From CAIWHR01 sp963734055 (GTDB lineage Bacteria > Pseudomonadota > Gammaproteobacteria > Burkholderiales > Casimicrobiaceae): a DNA stretch of 64,000 nucleotides. A model generated the notes under the pieces. That model worked only from the letters and a program-made list of their open reading frames with translations. It was not told the DNA's origin and did not search any database. The stretch covers positions 1-64,000 of the forward strand of contig CAVTFQ010000003.1 in NCBI GenBank assembly GCA_963734055.1, read 5' to 3'. Shown here one piece after another: positions 33,592-43,091 of this stretch. Positions within the stretch are counted from its first letter, which is position 1. Every line of letters starts with the position of its first letter. A program made the position numbers and the translations under genes.

Positions 33592-34280
33592 GCTTCCTCG
33601 CCCAACCTGCAGTGGCGTCCGGCACGCTGCGCGTGCTGGCCGCGCTGATCTCCTACCCCGGCGCCGACGTGCGCCGGCACCTGCCCGAGATGGGCGCGAT
33701 CCTGCGCCGCGAGCGGGCGCTGCCGCCCGCTCGGCTCGACGAGCTCGACCTGCTGCTGGCGAAGCTCCGGCGTGCCGATCCGCTCGACAGCGAAGCCGAG
33801 TACGTGCAGCTATTCGATCGCGGCCGCGCCACGTCGCTGCACCTCTTCGAGCACGTGCACGGGGACTCGCGCGACCGCGGTCCGGCGATGATCGACCTCG
33901 CGCAGACCTACGAGAAGGCGGGCCTGCTACTCAAGCCCGGCGAGCTGCCCGACTTCCTGCCGGCGGTGCTCGAGTTCGTGTCGACGCAGCCCCCGCGCGA
34001 AGCGAAGGCGTTCCTGGGCGAGATGGCGCACATCCTTGCCGCTGTCTTCGGCGCGCTGCAGACGCGCGAGAGCGCGTACGCGAGCGTGCTGGGCGCCCTG
34101 CTCGAATTGGCCGGCGAGAAGGCGGAACCGGCGGCAACGGCCGTCGAGGAGGCGCTCGACGAGGCCTGGGCAGAGCCGCCGGCGTTCGGCGGCTGCTCGA
34201 CCAAGGGACAGGCCCGACCGGGCGACCCGCAGCCGATCCAAGTGATGCCCAGGAAGCCGCAATCGGGAGCCTCCGCATGA
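33588..34280 (+). CDS. narJ: Nitrate reductase assembly chaperone NarJ
   Basis: 230 residues, the TorD/NarJ all-helical fold. Marks are LRVLAALISYPGADV at the start, YVQLFDRGRATSLHLFEHVHGDSRDRG (about 64-90) and the LPDFLPAVLEFVS segment. It binds apo-NarG and times cofactor and membrane-anchor insertion. ATGA overlaps at both ends with narH and narI enforce coupling. Confidence 0.95.
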   Translation: MSFLAQPAVASGTLRVLAALISYPGADVRRHLPEMGAILRRERALPPARLDELDLLLAKLRRADPLDSEAEYVQLFDRGRATSLHLFEHVHGDSRDRGPAMIDLAQTYEKAGLLLKPGELPDFLPAVLEFVSTQPPREAKAFLGEMAHILAAVFGALQTRESAYASVLGALLELAGEKAEPAATAVEEALDEAWAEPPAFGGCSTKGQARPGDPQPIQVMPRKPQSGASA

Positions 34281-35014
34281 GCACCTATCTCAACAACCTC
34301 GCGTTCGTCGTCTATCCGTACATCTGCCTCGCGGTATTCCTGATGGGCAGCCTGGCCCGGTTCGATCGCGACCAGTACACGTGGAAGAGCGACTCGTCGC
34401 AGATGCTGCGTGCCGGCACGCTGCGCTGGGGCAGCAACCTGTTCCACGCCGGCATCCTGTTTCTCTTCTTCGGGCACCTGTTCGGGCAGCTCACGCCGCA
34501 CTGGATGTACGAGCCGTTCATCTCCGCCCCGCAGAAGCAGATGCTGGCGGTCGTCGCCGGCGGCGTGGCGGGCGCCATCTGCTTCGTCGGCCTGACGCTG
34601 CTCCTGCACCGGCGCATCTTCGACCCGCGCATCCGGCTGACGAGCCACCGCACCGACCTCGCGATCCTCGTGATCCTGTGGGTGCAGCTGTCTTTCGGGC
34701 TCATCACCCTGCCGCTTTCTTGGGAGCATCGTCACGACGCCGGAACGATGCTGGTGCTGGCAAGCTACCTGCAGGGCATCGCCACGCTGCAGCCCGACGC
34801 CAGCGCCCTCGCGGGAGTCGCGTGGCCCTTCAAGGTGCACATGCTGCTCGGGATGACGATCTTCCTGCTCTTTCCGTTCAGCCGGCTCGTGCACGTGTGG
34901 AGCGGCTTCGCGTCGCTCGCGTATTTGTTCCGTCCCTATCAGCTGGTGCGCAGCCGGCGCCTGAACGTTCCCGCGGGCCGCAATCTGCCGGGCCAGCGCG
35001 GCACCGCCGGCTGA
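34277..35014 (+). CDS. narI: Respiratory nitrate reductase gamma subunit NarI
   Basis: 245 residues, five membrane helices, cytochrome b subunit that oxidises quinol. Heme-ligand His residues are in LFHAGILFLFFGHLFG (about 56-68) and in KVHMLLGMTIFLLFPFSRLVHVWSG (about 187-206). TWKSDSSQ and RFDRDQYTW are family segments in the first loop. Overlaps narJ by ATGA. Confidence 0.96.
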   Translation: MSTYLNNLAFVVYPYICLAVFLMGSLARFDRDQYTWKSDSSQMLRAGTLRWGSNLFHAGILFLFFGHLFGQLTPHWMYEPFISAPQKQMLAVVAGGVAGAICFVGLTLLLHRRIFDPRIRLTSHRTDLAILVILWVQLSFGLITLPLSWEHRHDAGTMLVLASYLQGIATLQPDASALAGVAWPFKVHMLLGMTIFLLFPFSRLVHVWSGFASLAYLFRPYQLVRSRRLNVPAGRNLPGQRGTAG

Positions 35015-35028
35015 CGGAAGAGGTCCCC

Positions 35029-35811
35029 GTGCCCACGATGGTCGGCCCCTCTGTCGCCCGCATCAACGGCGTCCTGCTGCATCCCGCCGGCGAATCCGTG
35101 GCGCCCGATGCTTTGCGCCAGCGCGCGTGCACCGAGCTCCTGCGCCAGGCCGCGCAGCGCGAAGGCCTCCTTGCTGCCGACGATGCGCCGTCGACGGACG
35201 GCGCGATCAGCGAGGCTGCCGCTCGCGCGATCGAAGCCCTGCTGGAACGCTCGCTCTGCGTGCCGGAGCCGTCGGAGGAAGCGTGCCGCAGGCACTATGC
35301 CGCGAACGAAGCGGCCTACCGGACCGGTGAGCGCATCCGCGTCCGGCACATCCTGTTCGCGGTGACGCCCGGCGTGGACGTCGTCGCGCTCCGCAAGCGG
35401 GCCGAGGCGACGCTGCTCGACGTCCGCTGTCACGACGGCAGCGCGGGCGATCGCTTCGCCGACGCCGCGCGCCAGTGGTCCAATTGTCCGAGCGGCGCGG
35501 ACGGCGGCGATCTCGGGACGCTGGTCCCCGCGGATTGCGCGCCGGAGTTCGCGCGCGAGCTCTTCGGCCATCCCGAGGTCGGCGTGTTGCCGCGCCTAGT
35601 CCACAGCCGCTTCGGATTGCACGTCGTCGAGGTGCTCGCGCGCGAGCCCGGCGCATCGCAATCGTTCGACGCGGTGCGGGGCGCCGTCGCGATGTCGCTG
35701 CGCCAGCTCTCCTACGTCACCGCGCTGCGGCAGTACCTCCGGCCGCTGGCGAGCACAGCCGCCGTCGAAGGCGTGGATCTCGACGCCGCGGACACGCCGC
35801 TCGTGCAGTAG
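35029..35811 (+). CDS. PpiC-type peptidyl-prolyl isomerase, nar-associated (NifM-like)
   Basis: 260 residues without a signal peptide. A helical N-terminal chaperone-like part (about 1-95) precedes a parvulin domain (about 100-205: IRVRHILFAVTPGVD, then WSNCPSGADGGDLGTL and VHSRFGLHVVEVL). It lies 14 bases after narI with a GAAGAGG before the GTG at 35029, so it is part of the operon. Similar genes follow narI in other betaproteobacteria; a role in maturation of nitrate reductase is inferred. Confidence 0.88.
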   Translation: MPTMVGPSVARINGVLLHPAGESVAPDALRQRACTELLRQAAQREGLLAADDAPSTDGAISEAAARAIEALLERSLCVPEPSEEACRRHYAANEAAYRTGERIRVRHILFAVTPGVDVVALRKRAEATLLDVRCHDGSAGDRFADAARQWSNCPSGADGGDLGTLVPADCAPEFARELFGHPEVGVLPRLVHSRFGLHVVEVLAREPGASQSFDAVRGAVAMSLRQLSYVTALRQYLRPLASTAAVEGVDLDAADTPLVQ

Positions 35812-36016
35812 CGGCGGCACAACGCCGCCGCGCCGCCGTCGCTACCCGGCGCGCCGCGCGAGGCCGGTGTCCCGTAGCCGGCCCCTACGTAGCGTTCACG
35901 GCGGGCGGCGAGGCGGGGCTTGCCGCGATGGGCGGTGGTCGACACGGCGGCGCCCGCCGCGTACGATCGCGCAGCCGATTTCCTGCCCCCCTCCTGCAAC
36001 TTCACGGGAACCCGAC

Positions 36017-37654
36017 ATGCTTGGCCAGATGCAGCACCGTGCGCTCCTCATCTCATCGCTCATCGAACACGCGAACGCCTGCCATCCCGACGCGGAAATC
36101 GTGTCGCGTACGGTCGAGGGCCCGATCCATCGCTGCACGTACCGCGACATCCACGGGCGCGCGAAGCGGGTCGCGAACGCGCTCGGGGCGCTCGGCACGA
36201 AGCCGGGCGACCGGATCGCGACGCTTGCCTGGAACGGCTACCGGCACATGGAACTCTATTTCGGCGTGTCCGGGATGGGTGCCGTCCTGCACACGATCAA
36301 TCCGCGGCTCTTCCCGGAACAGGTCCAGTACATCGTCAACCATGCGGACGACCAGTACCTCTTCTTCGACGTCACGTTCGCGCCGCTCGTCGCGAAGCTC
36401 GCTCCCGCGCTGACGCGCGTGAAGGGTTTCGTCGCGATGACCGATCGCGCGCACATGCCGGCGCTCGACCTGCCGAACCTCCTCTGCTACGAGGAGCTCG
36501 TCGGCGCGCAGTCCGAACACTATGCGTGGCCCGAGTTCGACGAGAACACGGCGTCTTCACTCTGCTACACCTCGGGCACGACCGGGAATCCGAAGGGGGT
36601 CCTCTATTCGCACCGCTCGACGGTGCTCCATTCGTGGGCCGTGTGCATGGCGGACGGCCTCGGCCTGTCGATGCACGACACGGCGCTGCTCGTGGTCCCC
36701 ATGTTCCACGTCAACGCCTGGGGCACGCCGTACGCCGGCGCGATGTGCGGCGCGCGGCTCGTGATGCCCGGGCCGGGTCTCGACGGGAAGAGCGTCTACG
36801 AGCTGATGCGCGACGAGAAGGTGACGGCCGCGCTCGGCGTGCCGACGGTCTGGCTCATGCTGTTCGGCCACGTCGAGGCGGCGAAGCTCGACCCGAGGCG
36901 CGAGCTCGTCCTGCGGCGAGTCGTGGTCGGCGGCGCCGCGGCGTCGCGCGCGATGTGCGAGAAGTTCGAGCGGGTGTTCGGCGCCTTCGTCGTCCACGCC
37001 TGGGGGATGACCGAGATGTCGCCGCTCGGCACCGTCTGCAACCTCCTGCCCAGGCACGCCGCGGCTTCGGCGGAGCAGCGGCTCGACGTCCAGCGCAACC
37101 AGGGTCGCCCGGTGTACGGCGTCGAGCTCAAGATCACCGACGACGAAGGCCGACGGCTGCCCCACGACGGCGTCGCGTACGGGCACCTACTGGTCCGTGG
37201 TCCCTGGATCACGAACGGCTATTACCGGGAGGAGGGCACGAACGTTCTCGACGCCGAAGGCTTCTTTGATACCGGCGACATCGCGACGATCGATCCGGAC
37301 TGCTACATGCACATCACCGACCGGTCGAAGGACGTGATCAAGTCGGGCGGCGAGTGGATCTCGTCGATCGAGCTCGAAAACGCGGCGATGGGCCATCCGG
37401 CGATCGCCGAGGCGGCAGTGATCGGGATTGCGCACCCGAAGTGGCAGGAGCGGCCGCTCCTGGTCGTCGTCAGGAAGGCGGGACAGGACGTCACCCGCGA
37501 CGAGCTGCTGCGGTTCCTCGAGGACAAGATCGCCCGCTGGTGGCTCCCCGACGACGTGGCGTTCACCGCCGAGCTGCCGCACACGGCGACCGGGAAGCTG
37601 CAGAAGATGAAGCTCCGCGAGCAGTTCCGCGATTATCGGCTTCCGGGGACGTGA
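36017..37654 (+). CDS. AMP-forming acyl-CoA synthetase (FadD-like)
   Basis: 545 residues of the ANL superfamily. The P-loop is CYTSGTTGNPKGV (about 181-193), the core motif HAWGMTEMSPLG (about 328-339), the hinge YMHITDRSKDVIKSGGEWIS (about 434-453), and the catalytic Lys is in TATGKLQKMKLRE at the C-terminus. This pattern is that of medium/long-chain fatty acyl-CoA synthetases. ATG 36017 is chosen; 36029 is possible. About 205 bases separate it from the nar operon, and no beta-oxidation genes lie beside it, so its substrate is open. Confidence 0.88.
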   Translation: MLGQMQHRALLISSLIEHANACHPDAEIVSRTVEGPIHRCTYRDIHGRAKRVANALGALGTKPGDRIATLAWNGYRHMELYFGVSGMGAVLHTINPRLFPEQVQYIVNHADDQYLFFDVTFAPLVAKLAPALTRVKGFVAMTDRAHMPALDLPNLLCYEELVGAQSEHYAWPEFDENTASSLCYTSGTTGNPKGVLYSHRSTVLHSWAVCMADGLGLSMHDTALLVVPMFHVNAWGTPYAGAMCGARLVMPGPGLDGKSVYELMRDEKVTAALGVPTVWLMLFGHVEAAKLDPRRELVLRRVVVGGAAASRAMCEKFERVFGAFVVHAWGMTEMSPLGTVCNLLPRHAAASAEQRLDVQRNQGRPVYGVELKITDDEGRRLPHDGVAYGHLLVRGPWITNGYYREEGTNVLDAEGFFDTGDIATIDPDCYMHITDRSKDVIKSGGEWISSIELENAAMGHPAIAEAAVIGIAHPKWQERPLLVVVRKAGQDVTRDELLRFLEDKIARWWLPDDVAFTAELPHTATGKLQKMKLREQFRDYRLPGT

Positions 37655-37722
37655 CCGTCAGGCGTTCGCGAGTCTCGCTCGGCAAGCCAGGCGTTGATCG
37701 CGATCTCGCAGGCCGGACCAGA

Positions 37723-39099
37723 ATGATGCAGCCGGTCGTGAAGATAGGAATCGCGGGAGTCATCGTCGTGCAGGCCGCCCTCGGCCTCTACCTCGGGCTC
37801 CCCGGGCAGATGAGCCCGGATTCGGTGATCCAGCTCTACGAGGGCAGGACGCTTCACTTCATCTCGTTCAACCCGCCGCTGATGTCGCTGCTGCTCGGCG
37901 CGCTGGATCGGATCGGCAACGCGCCGATCGAGTTCGTCGTGATCTCGCAGGCGATGCTTTCGGCGTCGACGTGGCTCGTCTTCGCGCAGTCGAGCCGGAT
38001 CACGGCGCCGCGGTGGGTTCTCGCGGGCGTCGTGCTGCTGAACCCCGTGATCCTGCTCTACGTCGGCATCGTGTGGAAGGACGTCCTTCTCGCGCACAGC
38101 GTCGTCCTCGCCTACCTGCTGATCGCGTGGCAGCGGCGACGGCGCACGCCCATGACGCCGCTCTTTGCCGTCCTCGTCCTGGCCCTGCTCACGGTAATCG
38201 TCGGCGCGCGGCAGCAGGGCCTCCTGTTCGCGATTCCGGCGGGTCTCTGGGCCGCGACGACCATTCGGCCGTCCCGGCGCACACGTGTGGTCGCCGCGAT
38301 CGCATTGCTTGCCCTTCCGCTCGCGGCCAACCGTCTGCTCGACTTCTACACCAGCACCGCGCGCGTCAATCCGCAAGTGGACCCCGTGGCGACGGGCTGG
38401 AGGATACTGGTGACGTTCGACCTCGCCGGAGTCCTCGCCGGCGGGGGGGCGTTACCCGCCGGTACCCCGCCCGCTCTCGCCGACGAGCTGCGCGAGGTGT
38501 CGCGTCACTACAGCCCGTATCGAGTCGACACGCTCACGAGCAACGGGCACGAGTACGGGGCCCTGGACGGCGCGCAAGCGAGTCGACTGTGGCAACGCGT
38601 CATCGTCGGCAATCCGGGCGCATACGTGCGACATCGCGCCGCCTACTTCGCTGCGCTCCTCGGTCTCGCCGACATGGGACAGTGCCTGCCGATCTATACC
38701 GGCGTGGCCGGTCCCGTCTTCAGCGGCGATCGCGACCTGACCGCGGTGCTGGGTCTTGCCGCCGGCCCGACCCATGCGTCGGCGCAAATCCTCGATTCCT
38801 ACGCGGAGAGAGTGAAATCGCCGTTGTTCATCCACCTTGTCTATGCAGCCGCGCTCGTGCCCATCGGAATCTGGCTGTTCCTCCGCCGCGACTACGTGCT
38901 GGCGACGCTCGCCGTCTGCGCGCTCCTGTATCTCGCGAGCTACTCCATCGTCGGCATCGCCTGCGATTTCCGGTACGGATACACGCTGACCGTTGCGACT
39001 ACGCTGCTGGCCGCCTATGCGTGCCTGAACTTCGGGTTCTCGCCGGCAGGATCCCCGGCGGCGCCCACGGGCGCCCGGAGCGGGGTTCGCGTAAACTGA
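37723..39099 (+). CDS. Multi-pass membrane protein, predicted GT-C-type glycosyltransferase
   Basis: 458 residues with about ten to eleven membrane helices and a large periplasmic loop (about 225-310). The first periplasmic loop holds acidic residues after helix 1 (SPDSVIQLYEG, Asp at 32), where GT-C enzymes keep their catalytic Asp. I do not recognise a closer family. It is followed by a polyprenyl-phosphate glycosyltransferase and a small flippase-like protein, which supports a role as the final transferase that uses a lipid-linked sugar. The start is one of two adjacent ATGs. Confidence 0.6.
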   Translation: MMQPVVKIGIAGVIVVQAALGLYLGLPGQMSPDSVIQLYEGRTLHFISFNPPLMSLLLGALDRIGNAPIEFVVISQAMLSASTWLVFAQSSRITAPRWVLAGVVLLNPVILLYVGIVWKDVLLAHSVVLAYLLIAWQRRRRTPMTPLFAVLVLALLTVIVGARQQGLLFAIPAGLWAATTIRPSRRTRVVAAIALLALPLAANRLLDFYTSTARVNPQVDPVATGWRILVTFDLAGVLAGGGALPAGTPPALADELREVSRHYSPYRVDTLTSNGHEYGALDGAQASRLWQRVIVGNPGAYVRHRAAYFAALLGLADMGQCLPIYTGVAGPVFSGDRDLTAVLGLAAGPTHASAQILDSYAERVKSPLFIHLVYAAALVPIGIWLFLRRDYVLATLAVCALLYLASYSIVGIACDFRYGYTLTVATTLLAAYACLNFGFSPAGSPAAPTGARSGVRVN

Positions 39100-39170
39100 C
39101 TGCGCAGGGATCCGATGGCGGGCCCCGCGCGACCGACGTGCGGAACGTTTTGTAGCGTCTCACCGTCAAC

Positions 39171-40202
39171 ATGCCAGCCGCTGTCATCGACCGCTCTCTC
39201 GCCGATCGCGCGGCGAGCGCCTCTCGATCCGGAGAAACGGCCAGGATCGCCGTGGTCATCCCTAGCTATCGTGTGTCCCGCAGCGTGCTCGACGTCATCG
39301 GGCGGATCGGGGCGGAGTCGGCTCTCGTCTACGTCGTCGACGATGCGTGCCCGGAACACTCCGGCGAGCTCGTGGCCTCGGGTTGCCGCGACCCGCGCGT
39401 TCGCGTGATCCGGCATGCATCGAATCAGGGCGTGGGCGGTGCCGTCATGACGGGATACCGGGCGGCGCTGGACGACGGCGCGGACATCGTCGTCAAGCTG
39501 GACGGGGACGGCCAGATGGCACCCGAGCTGTTGCCGACGATCGTGGCGCCTCTGCTCGCGGGCGAAGCCGACTACGCGAAGGGCAACCGCTTTTTCGATC
39601 TCGACGGCCTGTCGTCGATGCCCGCGGTCCGCGTGTGGGGCAACGCGGCTCTCTCGATCCTGGCCAAGCTTTCCACGGGCTACTGGAACATCACCGACCC
39701 GGCCAACGGGTATACCGCAATCCACGCGAGCGTCCTGCGGCGCCTTCCGCTGCACAAGATCAGCCGGAGCTACTTTTTCGAGACGGACCTGCTCTTCCGC
39801 CTGAACACGCTGCGCGCGGTCGTGGTCGACGTCCCGATGGACGCCGTGTATGGAGAGGAAACGAGCAGTCTCCGCGTGTCGCGAATCCTGGGCGAGTTCC
39901 TCGGCAAGCATCTCCGCAATCTGGTGAAGCGGATCTTCTACAATTATTTCCTGCGCGATGTCTCGATCGCCTCCTTCGAGCTGCCGCTCGGACTCGGGCT
40001 GCTGGTCTTTGCGATCGCCTTCGGCGGGTACCACTGGGCGCGCTCCGCGAGCGAGGGCATCGCGACGCCCACCGGGACGATCATGATCGCGGCGGTGACC
40101 CTGCTGATGGGCGTTCAGTTCCTGCTGTCGTTTCTGCAGTACGACATCGCTTCCGTCCCGCATCGCCCCATTCATCGCCTGCTGGCGCGCTCGCGGGTCT
40201 GA
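39171..40202 (+). CDS. GtrB/DPM1-like polyprenyl-phosphate glycosyltransferase
   Basis: 343 residues. The cytoplasmic GT2 domain (about 25-235) has IAVVIPSYRVS, YVVDDACPEHSG (nucleotide-binding Asp pair) and VVKLDGDGQM (DxD-like metal site). Two C-terminal helices (about 270-330) anchor it in the membrane. It should transfer a sugar from a nucleotide donor to undecaprenyl phosphate. The N-terminus has about 20 extra polar residues. Confidence 0.88.
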   Translation: MPAAVIDRSLADRAASASRSGETARIAVVIPSYRVSRSVLDVIGRIGAESALVYVVDDACPEHSGELVASGCRDPRVRVIRHASNQGVGGAVMTGYRAALDDGADIVVKLDGDGQMAPELLPTIVAPLLAGEADYAKGNRFFDLDGLSSMPAVRVWGNAALSILAKLSTGYWNITDPANGYTAIHASVLRRLPLHKISRSYFFETDLLFRLNTLRAVVVDVPMDAVYGEETSSLRVSRILGEFLGKHLRNLVKRIFYNYFLRDVSIASFELPLGLGLLVFAIAFGGYHWARSASEGIATPTGTIMIAAVTLLMGVQFLLSFLQYDIASVPHRPIHRLLARSRV

Positions 40203-40224
40203 GCGCGCGGACGACTCCGAAAAG

Positions 40225-40581
40225 ATGAAACCAACGCTCGCCTGGCTGCTGGTGTTCGCAACGATGGGGGGACTTTCCGCCGGGCAGGTCCTGTTCAAGC
40301 TGGGCGCAGTGCAGCTCGAGCGCGACGGCGCCCCCACGCCCATTCCGCTCCTCAACGTGCCCATCGCCGTCGCGCTCGTCATCTACGTCGTCAGCACGGT
40401 GTTCTGGATCAGCGCGTTGCGCGCGCTGCCGCTTCGCCTCGCGTATCCCGTCTCTGCGCTCGCCTACGTGGTGGTCCCGGTGCTCGGGCATTTCTTCCTG
40501 AACGAGCCGATCACGCTCCGGACGCTCGCGGGCGCCGTCGTCATCGTCGCGGGTATCGTCATCGCGACGTCCGGCACGTAG
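40225..40581 (+). CDS. SMR/EamA-like four-helix protein, candidate lipid-linked sugar flippase
   Basis: 118 residues with four membrane helices, the size and layout of SMR/ArnE-type proteins. The segments ATMGGLSAGQVLFKLGAVQLE and ISALRALPLRLAYPVSALAYV fit the family, and the C-terminal LNEPITLRTLAGAVVIVAGIV is a classic DMT/SMR ending. In a gtr-type cassette this position is normally held by GtrA; here an SMR-like protein probably flips the polyprenyl-linked sugar. It ends 6 bases from the convergent doxX gene. Confidence 0.8.
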   Translation: MKPTLAWLLVFATMGGLSAGQVLFKLGAVQLERDGAPTPIPLLNVPIAVALVIYVVSTVFWISALRALPLRLAYPVSALAYVVVPVLGHFFLNEPITLRTLAGAVVIVAGIVIATSGT

Positions 40582-40587
40582 CCCGGT

Positions 40588-41100
40588 CTACGACACCGAG
40601 GAGACCGACGACGCAGGCGCGTAGCGCCGCCGAATCCATTCGTCGACCGCGATCTTCCCCGGGCCGTAGAAGAGCGTCACGAGCAGCATCGTCCCCCACA
40701 GGATGTGGTCCTTGAGTCCCGCGGGCGAGAGATCGGGATAGGACGTCGCGGCGACGATGTTGAAGACGAACAGCGCGAACGCGGCTCCACGCGTGCCGAG
40801 TCCGAGAAAGAGGAAGATCGGCAGCCCGATCTCGGCGGCGGTCCCGAGAACCGCGGCGACGTTCGGTGGCAGCAGCGGCACGTGGTACTCGTTCTCGAAG
40901 AGCCCGAGCGTCCCCGACCAGTTGCCGAGCTTGATCAGGCCGGAGTCGAAGAAGATGCGCGCCACGTAAAGCCGTAGCGCCAGCGCGAAAAGCGACTGCA
41001 GCGGGTCGATGAGGCCGGCGGCCGCGGCGTAGAGCACGACCGTCCGCCGTGCCGGCGAAGCTTCGGCCGAAAGCGGTGGGGCGCCGTTTCCCATGGTCAT
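40588..41100 (-). CDS. DoxX-family membrane protein
   Basis: 170 residues with four to five membrane helices. ALALRLYVARIFFDSGLIKLGNW matches the DoxX N-terminal helix. AAGGAG precedes ATG 41100. It is the last gene of a bufferin operon, 57 bases after bufC; DoxX-type genes regularly accompany DUF2282/DUF692/DUF2063 sets. Its role there is unknown. Confidence 0.85.
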   Translation of the reverse strand: MTMGNGAPPLSAEASPARRTVVLYAAAAGLIDPLQSLFALALRLYVARIFFDSGLIKLGNWSGTLGLFENEYHVPLLPPNVAAVLGTAAEIGLPIFLFLGLGTRGAAFALFVFNIVAATSYPDLSPAGLKDHILWGTMLLVTLFYGPGKIAVDEWIRRRYAPASSVSSVS

Positions 41101-41157
41101 TCGCTCCTTGCGATCGCGTTCGCTCGATTGGGTCGCGCCGGACGCGGCGGCCTTACA

Positions 41158-41937
41158 TCAGGGCGCGGCGACGCTCGCGATCGTGCCGTCGCCGATGCGC
41201 CGGCCAAGCACGGCCCCGAGATCGAGCGGCGCGGCGCTGCTCGTTGCGGCTTCGATCGCGGCACCGAGCGACGCGCCGCCGGCGAGCGCGGCGAGCCATG
41301 CATGCTCCGTGACCGCCAGGCGTTCGATCGAGACGCCCGCGCGCTCGCGCCGGACGAGCAGCGCGTCGCCGCCCTCGTCGAGCGCGACGCAGTCGTCATC
41401 GGCTGCACCTTCCTGGTTGGCCTTCCAGATGCGCAGCACGGGATAGGGCGACGCGACGAGCCGGCACGACGGCGCCAGCACGAGCCGAACCGACGGCAGT
41501 CGTTCGGCCGGCACGGCGGCGAGCACCGCCAGCACGTCGTCGGGCGCCGCCATGACGTCGGCCGCTCGGTTCGCCTCGTCCTGCGCCCATTCGAGGCGCG
41601 CGACATCGGCGAGGTAGGGAAGGTCCGCCGCGTACGGATAATCGCCGAGGAAATCGCCGAATTCGTCGCCGTAGACGTTGAGATCGCCCGACGTCGACGG
41701 ATGCGCGCGGACGAACGCGTCGACGGCCGCGTTGAAGAACGACGCACCGACGAGTCTGCGGACGACTGGATAGGTCGCGCCGAGTGCATTGCGGTAGTTC
41801 GCGCGGAGCGCCCGGCGGTAGATGGACATGCGCTCGGCCGCGCGCTCCGCGGGAACGGTGGCCCACGGCGGCGCGGCATCGTCGCTGGCGAAGAGCGCCT
41901 CCGCGAAGCGGAGCTGCAGTTCACGCAGCGAGGGCAT
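41158..41937 (-). CDS. bufC: BufC/HvfC-family (DUF2063) partner protein
   Basis: 259 residues. The N-terminal DUF2063 part starts LRELQLRFAEALFA and contains MSIYRRALRANYRNALGATYPVVRRLVGASFF. The C-terminal part is an all-alpha/beta domain usual for this family. It overlaps bufB by 17 bases. DUF2063 proteins act as precursor-recognition partners for the DUF692 iron oxygenase that modifies bufferin Cys residues. Confidence 0.88.
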   Translation of the reverse strand: MPSLRELQLRFAEALFASDDAAPPWATVPAERAAERMSIYRRALRANYRNALGATYPVVRRLVGASFFNAAVDAFVRAHPSTSGDLNVYGDEFGDFLGDYPYAADLPYLADVARLEWAQDEANRAADVMAAPDDVLAVLAAVPAERLPSVRLVLAPSCRLVASPYPVLRIWKANQEGAADDDCVALDEGGDALLVRRERAGVSIERLAVTEHAWLAALAGGASLGAAIEAATSSAAPLDLGAVLGRRIGDGTIASVAAP

Positions 41938-42760
41938 CGCGCCTGTCCAAGACAGTTTGCGCCGTCGCGGCCTCGGCGAGCAGCGTCGGCAGCGGCGGAA
42001 TGTCGGTGTCCCACTCGATCAGCGTCGGCACCGCGCCGAAACGTGCGATCGCCCGCCGATAGAGTGCCCAGACGGCGGGCGCAACGGGCGCGCCGTGCGT
42101 GTCGACGAGGCATGGTCCGCTCGCGTCGAAGCCCGCGAGGTGGATCTCGGCAATCGCCTCCGGCGGGAGCGCCTCGAGGTACGCATCGGCGTCGAAGCCG
42201 TGGTTCACGGCGTTGACGTAGACGTTGTTGACGTCGCAGAGGAGCTTGCAGCCGGTGCGGCGCGCCACTGCGGCGACGAATTCCCATTCCGGGATCGTCG
42301 CGTCGGCGAACGCCAGGTACGACGAGACGTTCTCGACCAGGAGCTCGCGGCCGATGACTTCCTGCACCGCGGCGATCCGCGCGCAGACGTGCGCGAGCGC
42401 TTCCTCCGTGTACGGCAGCGGCAGAAGGTCGTTGAGCGCACGTCCGCCGACGCCGCTCCAGCAAAGGTGCTCCGAAACGAGCGCGGGCTCGGTGCGCTCG
42501 ATCAACTGCGCAAGCTTTGCGAGATGGACCGAATCGAGGGGATCGGTCGATCCGAGCGACATGCCGACGCCGTGCAGCGAGAGCGGGTAGTCGGCGCGGA
42601 GCCGAACGAGCGCGGCGAGCGCCGGTCCGCCTTCGACGTAATAGTTCTCGCTGTGGACCTCGAGCCACGGCACGGCCGGCCGCTCGTCCTGCACCTGCCG
42701 CACGTGCGGCGAGCGCAGTCCGATGCCGCAACCGGTGACGTCGCCGCGAGGACGGATCAT
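41921..42760 (-). CDS. bufB: BufB, DUF692 multinuclear non-heme iron oxygenase
   Basis: 279 residues, TIM-barrel MNIO. Iron ligands and neighbours are visible in order: VHSENYYVEGG, LHGVGMSLGS, SEHLCWSG, LVENVSSYL, CDVNNVYVN, EIHLAGFD, DTHG and IEWDTDIP. It should convert Cys residues of BufA to heterocycles in the cytoplasm. ATG 42760 has only a weak ribosome binding site and lies 61 bases after bufA. Confidence 0.92.
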   Translation of the reverse strand: MIRPRGDVTGCGIGLRSPHVRQVQDERPAVPWLEVHSENYYVEGGPALAALVRLRADYPLSLHGVGMSLGSTDPLDSVHLAKLAQLIERTEPALVSEHLCWSGVGGRALNDLLPLPYTEEALAHVCARIAAVQEVIGRELLVENVSSYLAFADATIPEWEFVAAVARRTGCKLLCDVNNVYVNAVNHGFDADAYLEALPPEAIAEIHLAGFDASGPCLVDTHGAPVAPAVWALYRRAIARFGAVPTLIEWDTDIPPLPTLLAEAATAQTVLDRRDALAA

Positions 42761-42821
42761 GGTGTACGCGGCCGGACGGCGCGCCGTCCGGCCGAATCGA
42801 TGCGAAGCGTTCCCGCGAGAG

Positions 42822-43091
42822 CTACATCTTCGCGGGCTCCATCTTGCCGCCCATCTTCTCGCAGGACCCCTTCGCCACGTACTTCCACTCGCTCGGGTCG
42901 TTATCGGTCTTGGCGCCGAGCCCGGCACAGGCGTGCTTCGCCGTCCCGCAGTCGTTCTGGCCCCCCTTGGCGATGCCGTAGCACTTCTGGGTGTCCTTGG
43001 GCTGGGCGACGGGGCCCGCGAGCGCGGTCGCGGCGACGCCGAGGGCGAGGATGCCGGCGATCGCGGCGTGAATCGTGGTCTGGTGGTTCAT
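42822..43091 (-). CDS. bufA: Bufferin precursor BufA (DUF2282)
   Basis: 89 residues: signal peptide (about 1-25, ending TALA), then a small Cys-containing core with Cys37, Cys48, Cys55 and Cys77 (KCYGIAKGGQNDCG, HACAG, GSCEKMGG). DUF2282 proteins with DUF692 partners are bufferins, modified peptides that bind copper in the periplasm. GGAGACC precedes ATG 43091. It is the first large gene of the bufABC-doxX operon, preceded by a zinc-finger gene. Confidence 0.9.
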   Translation of the reverse strand: MNHQTTIHAAIAGILALGVAATALAGPVAQPKDTQKCYGIAKGGQNDCGTAKHACAGLGAKTDNDPSEWKYVAKGSCEKMGGKMEPAKM

